Source of the DNA: Mercenaria mercenaria
Taxonomy: Eukaryota > Mollusca > Bivalvia > Venerida > Veneridae
Direction: 5' to 3'
Length of the DNA stretch: 64,000 nt
Assembly (NCBI RefSeq): GCF_021730395.1
Contig: NC_069364.1
Coordinates: forward strand, 77,679,501-77,743,500
The notes under the pieces are model-generated. The model did no database searches and was not told the origin of the DNA. It saw only the letters and a list, made by a program, of their open reading frames with translations. The position numbers were made by a program, and so were the translations under genes. Within the stretch, counting starts at the first letter, position 1. Every line of letters starts with the position of its first letter. This document shows positions 34,908 through 46,389 of this stretch, in pieces.

Positions 34908-37900
34908 ATGACTTTCAGGCATAAGGAATATTGCTGTTTCTTTATTTGTGTAAATGTTGTGCGTTCATTTTGCTCAGTCACGTGGGTATGTAGGACGAAC
35001 ACAGATTACATCCAGCCACCGTCGTCGTCTTGTGGAGAGTTAGAAAACAAAGTCCAGGCACTTGAAATACAAGTGAAACAATTACAAAAGTTGATGCAAC
35101 AACAAGGAAGTTCAACTTTTACAACAATTGATGGCATTCCAAGAGGTATTTATGTCTAAGCATACAAACTAATCATTCAGTTAAAATCGCATTGAAGAAT
35201 TGATACTAGTATTTAAATTCTTAATCGAAGGTCATGAAATCACTAGCAGATGATCACTGAATCATAAAGGTTGGTGGGATAAAGTTACTGTTAACACAAC
35301 GCACCCAATTAAATAAGTTATTACACATGCATAATTTTTGTTGGGGGTTAACGTTTTTCACATGCACATATTTTGTTGAGGTTAATGTCACTCCAGTGTA
35401 ATGATCAGTGATGGTGGTGCCCCTCCGGGAGGGCATTAATTCGTCACGGGCGGTAACCACCGTCTTTCCGTAAGATAGCTGGATGGCTTCCTCGCATGAA
35501 AGAATGCTACACACAAAGCAAGGTTTCGAACCATCGAACTAAACAGCGGCGAGGGACAAATGATTTTAAATGTGCGACCTTAACCACTCGGTCACCGAAG
35601 CCTTACATTCTCCCTATACGTTCCAATAAAAATTATGACGTTCGTATTTTATGAACCGCAAAAGGAAAGGCGCCAAGTTATGATACGACGCTTAATGATG
35701 ACGTGCCACTGTTCTGTCGACACTCACATGTAGTCAGAAAGAACATTTCTTGGATGATATTTCAGTTATTTCGTCTGGTACACAGAATGTCCTGGAAGCA
35801 GATTCTAATGTTAAAGTCAACAAAATATGTGGAATTTACAAAACAAACTTCTTAACATAATGGAGAGGAAATATAAGGTAAACATAGGAAATGAATTATT
35901 TCAGAGTTCCTGCGGTATAAACTACACAATTATGATGGATAGATCAGTGAATTGTGGTTTTTATGCGGATCATTTCGCACGAACCCCGAAAAAATTGCGA
36001 GGTTTCGAATACATGACGAGAATATTGTATCGGAGAAACATTTCACAAGAATTCTTACATGTTGAACATTTGTACTAAGTCCACTATGTTTTGAATATTT
36101 AAATTTATGATAGATATAAATTTTCTTCATATTTTTGCCTGGGCATTTTTCAAGAGCCTTTTCTTGTCGTGTTTTGTATTAAGATTGCGAAGAAATATAT
36201 GGGAACGGAACAAGAACGAATGGATTGTATGTCATCTCGCCTGACGGTAAATGTCCTTTCTTTGTGTATTGCGACATGACGAATGGTGGGTGGACTGTAA
36301 TTCAGGTGAGACTTATATTTGTATACTGCATTTATTGTGCTCAGTTTAAACAGGTGGAAAAATAATGCAGACAAATTAACAACTTAATGACATGGTCATA
36401 TATATATATTTAAGTTAGCATAATAAGACGAGACAGCAAAGTTATAAACTGTCCTTTTTCATGTGCATTCACGTTTTCATGCCATGATTATACATGTACA
36501 CATGACATGCTTCCAGCATACCCAAAGGAACTTTAAACTTCACATTAAAACTAAGACAGACTACGATTATAAGTAATTTAAATCATATTTACGTGAACAG
36601 CATACTAGCATGGCATAGAAGCTTTCAAATATCTCTTTCAGCCTATGTTTACATAAACGGGTTACTATACAAATATGTTTACCGTAACGGCATACTATCA
36701 TCACAGAAACTTTCAAATATCTATGTCAGTGTATGTTTATATGAACGGCATCTTTACGTGAACAGCATACTATAAATATAGAAGCTTTCAAATATCTCTT
36801 TCAGTTTATGTTTACATAAACGGCTTACTTTACAAATATGTTTACCTTAACGGCATACTATCATCACAGAAACTTTCAAATATCTCTGTCAGTGTATGTT
36901 TATATGAACGGCATATTTACGTGAACGGCATACTATAATCATAGAAGCTTTCAAATATCTCTTTCAGTTTATGTTTACATAAACGGCTTACTATACACAT
37001 ATGTTTACGTCAACGGCATATTATCATCATAGAAACTTTCAAATATCTCTTTCAGTTTATGTTAACGCAAACGACATACTATAGTTATAGAAGCTTTCAA
37101 ATATCTCTTTCAGTTTATGTTTACATAAACGGCTTACTATACAAATATGTTTACGTTAACGGCATACTATCATCACAGAAACTTTCAAATAGCTCTGTCG
37201 GTGTATGTTTATATGAACGGCGTCTTTACGTGAACGGCATTCTATAGTTATAAAAGCTTTCAAATATCTCTTTCAGTTTATGTTTACATAAACGGCTTAC
37301 TATACAAATATGTTTACGTTAATGGCATATTATCATCATTGAAACTTTCAAATATCTCTTTCAGTTTATGTTTATTTAATCGGCATACAATAATCATAGA
37401 AGTTTTCAAATATATTTTTCAGTTTATGTTTACGTGAACGGCTTACTACACAAATATGTTTACGTTAACGGCATATTATCATCATAGAAACTTTGAAATA
37501 TCTCTTCCAGTTTGTGTTAACGCAAACGGCATACTGTAGTTATAGACGCTTTCAAATATGTCTTTCTCTTTATGTTTACGTGAACGGCTTACTATACAAA
37601 TATGTTTACGTTAACGGCATATTATCATCATAGAAACTTTCAAATACCTCTTTCGGTTTATGTTAACCTAAACGACATACTATAGTTATAGAAGCTTTCA
37701 AATATCTCTTTCAGTTTATGTTTACGTGAACGGTTTACTATGCAAATATGTTTACGTTAACGGCATATTATCATCATAGAAACTTTCAAATATCTCTTTC
37801 AGTTTATGTTAACCTAAACGACATACTATAGTTATATTAAGCTTTCAATATCTCTTTCAGTTTATGTTTACGTGAACGGCTTACTATACAATATGTTTAC

Positions 37901-39202
37901 GTTAACGCATATTATCATCATAGAAACTTTCAAATATCTCTTTCAGTTTATGTTAACGCAAACGGCATACTATAGTTTTAGAAGCTTTCAAATATCTCTT
38001 TCAGTTTATGCTTACGTGAACGGCTTACTATACAAATATGTTAACGTTTACGGCATATTATCATCATAGAAACTTTCAAATATCTCTTCAAGTTTATGTT
38101 AACGCAAACGGCATACTAAAGTTATTGAAGCTTTCAAATATCTCTTTCAGTTTATGTTTACGTGAACGGCTTACTATACAAATATGTTTACGTTAACGGC
38201 ATATTATCATCATAGAAACTTTCAAATATCTCTTTCAGTTTATGTTTACGTGAACGGCTTACTATACAAATATGTTTACGTTAACGACATATTATCATCA
38301 TAAAAACTTTCAAATATCTCTTTCAGTTTATGTTAACGCAAACGGCACAACTATAGTTATAGAAGCTTTCAAATATCTCTTTCAGTTTATGTTTACGTGA
38401 ACGGCTTTCTATATAAATATGTTTACGTTAACGGCATATTATCATCATAGAAACTTTGAAATATCTCTTCCAGTTTGTGTTAACGCAAACGGCATACTAT
38501 AGTTATAGAAGCTTTCAAATATCTCTTTCAGTTTATGTTTACGTGAACGACTTACTATACAAATATGTTTACGTTAACGGCATATTATCATCATAGAAAC
38601 TTTCAAATATCTCTTTCAGTTTATGTTAACGCAAACGGCATACTATAGTTATAGAAGCTTTCAAATATCTCTTTTAGTTTATGTTTACGTGAACGACTTA
38701 CTATACAAATATGTTTACGTTAACGGCATATTATCATCATAGAAATTTTCAAATATCTCTTTCAGTTTATGTTTACGCTAACGGCATACTATAGTTATAG
38801 AATCTTTCAAATATCTCCTACAGTTTATGTTTACGTGAACGGCTTATTATCATGATATTAGCCTTGTCATATCTCTTTCAGTTTAGGTTAAAAATTTTGT
38901 ACATGAAAAGTCATTTCCTCTCTCAGCATACAAAGAAACTTCTCATAGTGTCCCTCATACAATGCCATTTTGATTATGCGTCTTCTGATTTGTTTTATAA
39001 TTTAACTCAAGAGTTAAAACAGAAGTTACAGGTAACCCAGAACAAATTGATCAGATTTATTTTTAATTTAAACCCCAGGTCACATATTGATAAAGAACAT
39101 TTTGCAAGCGTTAACTGGTTACCTGTGGCAAGTAGGGTCAATCAAAATAACTCTATGTCATGCCTTTACGATGCACTTTAATATTGCTACTGCTACTGCA
39201 CC

Positions 39203-39247
<45 letters not shown>

Positions 39248-40107
39248 ACAGGTCTTTAAAGTTTACATTTTATGGTATGTTGTAATAGTATACGTATCAA
39301 CAGGACTTTTTAAAACCATATTTACATTTATAGAATATATTGCGGTCATATGAAGGTTTAGAATGGTCTCTGAAGTATGTCATGCCTTTATACTATCATG
39401 ATTGTTGTGTAACGATTAAGCTTAAACTCCAATCTGTAAATATTACCTATTCAGGTCATAAAGCTTTTAGAATATTTCCTTACTTATTCTGTGTTTGAAA
39501 TAAAATATAATCTAGTATATAAACATTTCAGAGGAGCCACTTTCTCTGGTATATGCAAGTCCGCTATTCCATTTACATAATATCTTTCCTTCTATTATAG
39601 CGTCGAATAGATGGTAAGGTAAACTTTTATAGGCCATGGGCAGATTACGTCAATGGATTCGGTGATCTTGATGGTTCCCATTGGCTAGGTCTTGAGAAAA
39701 TTCACCGTTTGACAGGAGACGGAAATCAGATTTACTTTGATATAGAAAACTATGACGGTTCAAAAGAGTATGCTCATTACAAAGTGTTTACCGTCCACGG
39801 AGCAGCGACTGTTTACAGAATGAATGTTGATGCTTTTGGATATGAAGGAACACTGAAAGAGCTTCTTAGTTACCATGACAACCGGAAGTTTTCTACATAC
39901 GATAGGGACAATGATGCTTCCACCGGCAACTGTTGCAAGGACAGCCTAGACGGTGGGGGATGGTGGTATAATGATTGTTATAGACTGGGAAACATGAATG
40001 GAGTTTTCGGGAAGAAGGAATTGGGAGGAACTGGATACTACGACGGAGGTCATATAGAGATAAAGACCGTTGTCATAAAAGTGAAATCAGTTAACGGAGT
40101 TTGCTGA
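34908..40107 (+). CDS. Fibrinogen-related protein (FReD lectin-type), copy 2, intact
   Basis: Exons: 34908-35145, 36184-36305 and 39601-40107, all GT-AG, with phases 1 and 0. They join to 288 codons plus a stop without a break. Residues 1 to about 28 are a hydrophobic secretion signal. A short coiled coil (ELENKVQALEIQVKQLQK) follows, probably for oligomerisation. The fibrinogen C-terminal domain runs from DCEEIYGNGTRT at about residue 80 to the end. Diagnostic features are VYCDMTNGGWTVIQRRIDG, GFGDLDGSHWLGLEKIHRL, the calcium-loop DRDNDAS, and NCC...GGWWYNDC with GNMNG. By family such proteins are secreted pattern-recognition lectins (ficolin/tachylectin-like) in innate immunity; the ligand is not predictable. 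Intron 2 carries a minisatellite and a LINE fragment. The ATG chosen matches the conserved start in all three copies. Confidence 0.88.
35375..35602 (-). mobile_element. Antisense SINE in intron 1 of copy 2
   Basis: Orthologue of 12713-12972 with an internal deletion near the tail (the 'gcgcctttccagc' section is missing). The head with 'ggttcgaaacc' is at about 35530. Confidence 0.65.
36588..38865 (+). repeat. Expanded intron 2 minisatellite (copy 2)
   Basis: About 30 monomers of ~73 bp, arranged as ~147 bp dimers. One half carries 'tttacgtgaacggctta' and 'atgtttacgttaacggcata'; the other carries 'tgttaacgcaaacggcata'. Each monomer begins with 'ctttcaaatatctctttcag', which looks like a 3' splice site. 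The frames in it (ISLSVYVYINGLLYKYV) are products of the repeat. It is followed directly by a LINE fragment. Confidence 0.92.
38880..39190 (+). mobile_element. 5'- and 3'-truncated LINE fragment (CR1/Jockey-type RT C-terminus)
   Basis: It encodes KKLLIVSLIQCHFDYASS, LKQKLQVTQNKLIRFIF and FASVNWLPVASRV, the conserved region after the reverse transcriptase palm in CR1/Jockey-like LINEs. The same fragment continues further in copy 3 (47227-47815), so the insertion predates the split of copies 2 and 3. Copy 1 lacks it. Here it ends abruptly at a CT microsatellite. Confidence 0.8.
39205..39246 (+). repeat. CT microsatellite
   Basis: (CT)21 followed by 'aacag'. It lies in intron 2 about 350 bases before the exon 3 acceptor. 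Confidence 0.9.
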
Positions 40108-42030
40108 TCAGGTTGACACAGTCACGTGATATTTTGATGTCGCAGTTGTTTTGAAATTATGATATAATGAAATTAATCAACCCTTTATATCAGGTTTGCT
40201 GTCTCCATATTAAGAAAGTCAAGTATAAACTAGTTAAAAGCAAATATTATACATACATATTTTTCTCTATAAAGTGTTTCGAAATGCTTTTCGTTAAAGG
40301 TTTCTTAACTAACCATAAATTAATATTTCACCTGATGATTAAGGTACATGATATTTCTTATAATATTTCTGTTTCTTGTACATACTAGTACTCATCTGCA
40401 TTTTGGACCCATCAACTGGATATCTTGTCCACAAGGTAAACGAGGAATTATTTCCATCTCAATAAGCCGCTTAAGAGATGCCATTATATTATATACCTAA
40501 GCAAAACTGTTGGCACCGCAGGCAACATGGGTTAGAGGCTTCTGTCATGTGCAATATTATTATTATTTATTCTAAATATAAATTTTGGAAATATAACTTG
40601 TTGCGAAGAAAGTGGAAATTATTTATATGATGTGTGTATGGTTGTCATGATGATACTTTGTAAATGGTATTAGCAAAAACTTCTTGTACATTCTTCATCC
40701 CAACTATCTTGTACTCCTCACAATCTATACAGGAATAAGTAGTTAAAAATATTATAACGTTTATACATGTACCTTTTTAATTTACCGTGTTTTTTCAGTT
40801 TATGTTTTTATTTTCTGGTCCTGTAAGATCATAGAGTACATTCAAATTTACTATAACAGAGTTCTGCTTAAGCCTAAGCTAAAGGGGTGTGAGGGGTGTC
40901 ATATTTCATAAGAGTCTGCTATTATTTTACTTGGTTACGTTTTATGCTTCCAAAAGGTTTTATTGCTGATTTTAATTTCTTGCTCTCCGGACTGTCGTTT
41001 TCAGAAATTTTATATATGCCGGCGAAACCCATCTGGTAGCCCTGAGTGCCATATCATAAACTTGACAATCAAGGGGGTACGGAATTATACTCGATGCAAG
41101 AAAACTACTGGCAAGTTGTCTTATATTATGGAAGTGGTCCTGTAATGACAATCGGTAAATTACGTATTTTCCATACGCACTTTCGGCATTCTCCGGTTTT
41201 TTAGGGAAACGCATCTGCGCACAGAGCTCTGATTACGTCCGAAAAATGCCGAATTGCCTAAACGAGAATACGTCATCTCACGGAAATTGCCGAGTGTCTT
41301 TACGGGTCCACTACCTTCACGCACATTCTCAAGAATGGCTCTATTTAAAATTGCACATAGAATCTACGCCTTGACTTAGGTGAAATAAACTGTTTGAACT
41401 CTATGTTGTATTTATCCAAAAAGTATACATTCTAAAGACGTACAGCTTTATAGGATGAAGTTATGCACGTGCAGGTTTGACATTGGAATCAATCATTCTT
41501 GCATTTAACAAAATGGCATTTATTTTTCAAATAAAATAGTTGGTATATTTTAAAATTAAAAAATTACTCCGTTTCTGTTATTATGATTTTACTTGTAAAT
41601 GCAAAAATGGTAGAGGAACACTGGCTGAAAGTCACAAATGATCATTGTTTGTGTATAAGCATAACAATTAATTTTAACCTGTTTTTGAGGAGAAATGTAA
41701 TTTTAGCCGATACCATACACTCAGATCTCCAATTTTCACATTTCAAAATGTGTAACTTAAAAAAGTTCAAACAAGTATAAAAAGTACGAAAAATATCCCG
41801 CTAGCTCCATAAACATGTACCCGCCTCTCAAACAATAACAGTTCAGAAAAAATAAATTAACTTTAAAATTTCTTTTTTTTTTTTGAAAATTTTCCTAATA
41901 ACAATTCTTCAATTTGGAGTGGCCTTAGAGGTCAAAGATCAAGTAGTTAACCCATATCTTTTAAACCGCTGGAATAAATTTTATATATCAAACTCATCTA
42001 GACGGCGTGTAGAGTGAACAGCCCGGGGCA
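40108..42030 (+). repeat. 3' flank of duplication unit 2
   Basis: It is collinear with 51123-53140 (for example 'tcaactggatatcttgtcca', 'gtgagatgacgta' on the minus strand, 'ttgacttaggtgaaataaac'). Short minus-strand frames near 40972-41214 and 51985-52227 are shared, but they are not conserved as coding after position 55. No gene is supported. Confidence 0.7.
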
Positions 42031-42034
42031 TTAG

Positions 42035-43020
42035 GTCCAAGTTCACACTTAGACTCAGGACCAAATAGCTCAGATTTGTATCCGCTCAATATCTTTTTCA
42101 GAACTAAATGATTTGTATAAAACTAACATCAACTGTTATCTTCATCAAGACGACATACAGAATGCTAGGTCAAAGGGTATTAATCGCCTTTAGTTATAGC
42201 TCTAGTTTACACTGTCTTGTAACATAGAACAACGCTGGGGAGAAGGAGTGGTGTGTGGCGTCATTAAACTGGTTTACAATTTGCCACCGGCTTTTTTGTG
42301 GCGGTGCCCTGCTGTATTATGCCGGCTGTTTTGTTACAAAGCAAGTGCCTGTTTTATTTACACGACGTTAAAAAAATATAGACTGCGTCACTGTGTTTAA
42401 CTAGTTACGAGAAAGTTACGAGGATTGCGATATGCGGACTTACGAGGACGTTGATAAGACGGTTTGCGAGAATCGTAAATATTCTTGTAAATCTGATCTT
42501 ACGAGAAATGAACCTCGCAAGTTTCTCGTAAAGTTACGATGTTGATAAAGTATGCAAAGAATAAGCCACTGCAAACATAATAGAATAGGCCTACAGTTTG
42601 TGGTCATATACGTAAAGGGGAGCAATTGTGTTTAAATAAGTATAAGAATATTGTTATTCTTAGTCTACCTTCGGTAAAGATATAACAAATTCGGGTAAAT
42701 GTAAAGTCGGGTTACTATGGCGATTTTTGCTTTAAATATGAAAATACTGACGTAAGACAATAGCTCAAATTTGAATCTGCTCAATATCTTCTTCAGAACT
42801 CGAATGATTTTTCATAAAAACATTAATTGTTAATATACAGAATGCTATGTCAAAGTGTGTTAATCGCAATAAGTGATAGCTCTAGTTTGCACTGTCTTGT
42901 AACATAGAACAACGCTGGGGAGAAGGAGTGATGTGTGGTGTCATTAAACTGGTTTACAATTTGCCACCGACATTTTTGAGGCGGTGCCCTGCTGTGTTCA
43001 TTCTTCATACAGTAATCATT
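42035..43020 (+). repeat. Tandem pair of ~290 bp blocks
   Basis: 42035-42330 and 42750-43020 share 'atagctca.atttg', 'acagaatgcta.gtcaaag', 'gataGCTCTAGTTT', 'acaacgctggggagaagg' and 'gcggtgccctgctgt'. The same pair occurs in unit 3 (53150-53410 and, split by two insertions, 54050-57400). Confidence 0.7.
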
Positions 43021-43089
43021 TAGCCTGTATAGTAGATGTTTCAGTTGCGCACATACATTTAAATACGTTTATTATTTAATATGAGCGAA

Positions 43090-43353
43090 CCAATTATTTA
43101 CCACGGATATGGTGGGTATGAATATGTTGTGTTGGCGCCCTTTATTTGTCCTGTTGCCGTGAATTCGCCCCGCCGACAGGAAAACACGGAATATCCTTTT
43201 CTTTTCGAGTTTTTTCGTGTTTCGGTTGGGCGTCTTCCGTTGGACATACGCGCAACAAAAATCAGTCAATGTCTAACAAATTAGTACAAAAAAGTAGTTC
43301 TACCTCCTTCATCAAAAGCATTATCACATAGTTATAGAAATCTACTACCTAGA
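43090..43353 (+). repeat. Truncated 3' block of duplication unit 2
   Basis: It matches 33570-33830 and 58060-58320 ('cggttgggcgtcttccgtt', 'caatgtctaacaaatta', 'agtagttctacctc'), then stops at 'cctagac', where unit 3 begins. Confidence 0.7.
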
Positions 43354-43730
43354 CCAAAGCATTCTCTAGTTATTTGGCAGAAACAGTTCTACTGTTCTGG
43401 GTCAATGTGACCGTGACCTTTGACCTACTGAGCGGTCATCTGCTGGTCATGATCAACCTCCCTATTAAGATCCTAGGTCGGAGCGTTCTTAAGTTATCGC
43501 CCGGAAACGGTTTAACTGGGACCTTGACCTTTGACCTACTGACCTCAAAATCAATAGGAGTCATTTGCTGGTCATGACCAACCTCCCTGTTAACTTTAAT
43601 GATCCTAGACCCAAAAGTTCTTGAGTTATAATCCGGAATTGGATTGGTCTACGGACGGACGGACCGACCGACCGACAGCAGCAAAACAATATACTCCTCA
43701 TTCTTCGAAGGGGGCGCATAAATATTTCGA
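43350..43730 (-). repeat. Interspersed repeat at the 5' edge of unit 3
   Basis: Homologue of 11190-11545 with one more internal period. It carries two TGACCTTTGACCT sites (43414-43426 and 43525-43537) and ends with 'ttcgaagggggcgcataaat'. A C run of 14 follows at 43784-43797. Confidence 0.65.
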
Positions 43731-43734
43731 ACTG

Positions 43735-44228
43735 GTTTGAAAAACAAATTGAAACAAAACACGATAGAAGATTTATGATTGCACCCCCCCCCCCCCCACC
43801 CCCCATAACTACAAAAAAGACAAAGGGCACATAGAACGGCATTCATGCAATATGCTTTTAAAGGTTGAGGCCGCACTAAAAGGTTTATAAAGATATCTAT
43901 GTGCAAACCAACTTGGTCTAGAGAAATTTCAAATAGGATGTTTATATCTATTTATTTTAATAATATATTGACACATATTATGCTGAATTGATAAACTTAC
44001 AATTTTGGCTGTCTGTGTCAAGTGTATTCTTCCGCATTACATGTTTGTAATACTTCAACATCATAAACATCATAAACACGACAGTAACAATGAGTAGTGT
44101 ACTGCTTGAAGGTTTTAGTATTCTCTATCAACTTTATTCATTTCGAAACGTGAAAATAAGTTTGTTCAAAAATAGTAAAAAATAAATCAACTGATTTAAA
44201 GTAGTTGGTTGGCAAAAAGTTCAGAGAA
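43735..44228 (+). promoter_or_regulatory. 5' flank of fibrinogen-related gene copy 3
   Basis: Homologous to 11546-12311 but shortened by loss of about 200 bases. The TATA-like 'ggtttataaagatatc' is at about 43881. Confidence 0.4.
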
Positions 44229-44662
44229 ATGGCTTTCATGTGTAAGGAATATTTATGTCTCCTTATTTGTGCAATTGTTGTGCGTACATTTTGCTCAAAC
44301 ACATGGGTATGTACGGCAAACTCCGATTACATCCAGCTACCGTCGTCGTCTTGTGGAGAGTTAGAAAACAAAGTCCAGGCACTTGAAACCCAAGTGAAAC
44401 AACTACAAAAGTTGATGCAACAACAAGGAAGTTCAACTTTTACAACAATTGATGGCATTCCAAGAGGTATTTATGTCTAAGCATACAAACCAATCATTCA
44501 GTTAAAATCGCATTTATGAATTAATCAAGAATTTCTAATGTTTTAACTTCTTAATCAAAGGTCATGAAGTCACTTTCAGATGATCACTAAATCATAAAGG
44601 TTGGTGGGATAAAGTTACTGTTAACACAACGCACCCAATTAAATAAATTATTACCTATTGCA

Positions 44663-44953
44663 GCACGCCCGCTTAGCTCAGTAGGTAAGAGCGTTGGTCT
44701 ACGGATCGCGGGGTCGCGAGTTCAATCCTCGGGCAGGGCTTATGTTCTCCGTGACTATTTGATAAATGACATTGTGTCTGAAATCATTAGTCCTCCACCT
44801 CTGATCATTCATATGGGGAAGTTGGTAGTTACTTGCGGAGAACAGGTTTGTACTGGTACAGAATCCAGGAACACTGGTTAGGTTAACTGCCCGCCGTTAC
44901 ATGACTGAAATACTGTTGAAAAATGGCGTTAAACCCAAAAACAGACAAACAAA
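44663..44953 (+). mobile_element. Young tRNA-derived SINE in intron 1 of copy 3
   Basis: It has a tRNA head ('gcttagctcagtaggtaaga' A-box, 'gcgagttcaatcctc' B-box), then a body ending 'gttgaaaaatggcgttaaac' and a CAAA-rich tail. It is flanked by a perfect 14 bp duplication TATTACCTATTGCA (44649-44662 and 44954-44967). Copy 1 shows the empty site near 12660 ('attaccgattgca'). It is a SINE rather than a tRNA gene because the 3' end does not pair with the 5' acceptor stem. Confidence 0.88.
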
Positions 44954-45019
44954 TATTACCTATTGCACATGCACATTTTCTACTGTTGGGGTTAACGTTT
45001 TTCACATGCACATTTTTTG

Positions 45020-45275
45020 CTGAGGTTAATGTCATACCGGCGCAATGATCAGTCATATTGCGCCTTTCCAGCTTTTGATGGTCGAGGAAAACTTCTACGG
45101 GAGGGCATTTATTCGTCACGGGCGGTAACCATGGTCTTTTCATAAGAGACTAAGTAGTTGGATGGTTTCTTCACATGAAAGAATATTACAGTTACACACA
45201 AAACGAGGTTTCGAACCAACAGCGACGAGGGACAAACGATTTTAAATCAGCGACCTTAAGCACTCGGCCACCGAA
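45020..45275 (-). mobile_element. Antisense SINE in intron 1 of copy 3
   Basis: Orthologue of 12713-12972 with the 'gcgcctttccagctttt' tail part kept and the centre partly deleted. Confidence 0.65.
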
Positions 45276-46389
45276 GCCCTTCATGCTTTATTCAAAGGTG
45301 AATATTTACATTCTTACTATACGTTCCATTAAAAATTATGACGTTTGCATTGTATGAACTGCAGAAGGAAAGGAGCCAAAGTTACGAAACACCGCTTAGT
45401 GATGACTTTCCAGTATCGCCGACACCAACATGTAGCCGGGGAGAACGTTTCTTAGATCACTTGTTTTGTCTGGTAAACAGAATAGCCGTGAAACAGATTC
45501 TGATGTAAAATTTAACAATTTTTCACCTTTTAACAAAGTTCTTTTAACAAATTGAGAGGAAATGTAAGGTAACGTTAGGAAATGATTTTTCATGCGAAAT
45601 GAACGACATAGTACGATGGGCAAATACGTGAATTGTGTTTGCGATTCATGGTAATATATGCGGATTATAGTCGCACTGACCCCGAAAAAAAATCATTTAT
45701 TGATTATACTGGCGAGGTTTGGAAAACATGATGAACATTAAGTGTGTGAAGTTGGCGAGAAGTTCGACATCCGACATTGGAATAGAGAACGACATTGGAC
45801 GTTCAAAGCGTGAAGTTTGCGAACTTTACTAACTTACGAAAATTGTCATAAACGTGTTTATAGGAGAAACAATGCATGTTGAACATTTGTACAAAGTTCA
45901 CTATTTCGGAATTTCTAAATTCATGATAAATATAAATTTTCTTCATATATTTGCCTGAGCATTTTTCAAGAGCCTATTCTTGTCGTGTTTTGTATTAAGA
46001 TTGCGAAGAAATATATGGGAACGGAACAAGAACGGATGGATTGTATGTCATCTCGCCTGACGACAGATGTCCTTTCTTTGTGTATTGCGATATGACGAAT
46101 GGTGGGTGGACTGTAATTCAGGTGAGATTTATATTTTTATGCTGCATTTATTGTGCTTAGTTTAAAAAGGTGAAAAACTTTGCAGACAAATTAACAACTT
46201 AATGACATGGTCATATATATTTAAGTTAGCGTAATAAGACGAGACAGCGAAGTTATAAACTGTCCTTTTTCATGTGCATTCACGTTTCCATGCCATGATT
46301 ATACATGTACACATGACATGCTTCCAGCATACCCAAAGAAACTTTAAACTTCACATTAAAACTAAGACAGACTACGATTATAAATGATA

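Noticed and set aside
36588-38865. CRISPR-like array or repetitive protein gene
   Set aside because: The repeats are contiguous ~73 bp monomers with no unique spacers, in an intron of an animal gene. The frames (VYVYINGLLYKYV) follow the repeat.
39709-40107. Exon 3 as a stand-alone gene starting at 39709
   Set aside because: There is no ATG at that point. The frame runs back to a clear acceptor at 39600 and joins exons 1 and 2 in phase.
40972-41214. Minus-strand frame MRFPKKPENAESAYGKYV, also at 51985-52227
   Set aside because: It is shared only because the 3' flank is duplicated. The frames part after about 55 codons through an indel, so it is not kept as coding.
43561-43906. Gly-rich minus-strand frames
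   Set aside because: They read through a C run and the border repeat.
44663-44740. A tRNA gene
   Set aside because: The A- and B-boxes are good, but the 3' end does not close the acceptor stem, a SINE body follows, and a 14 bp target duplication surrounds it.
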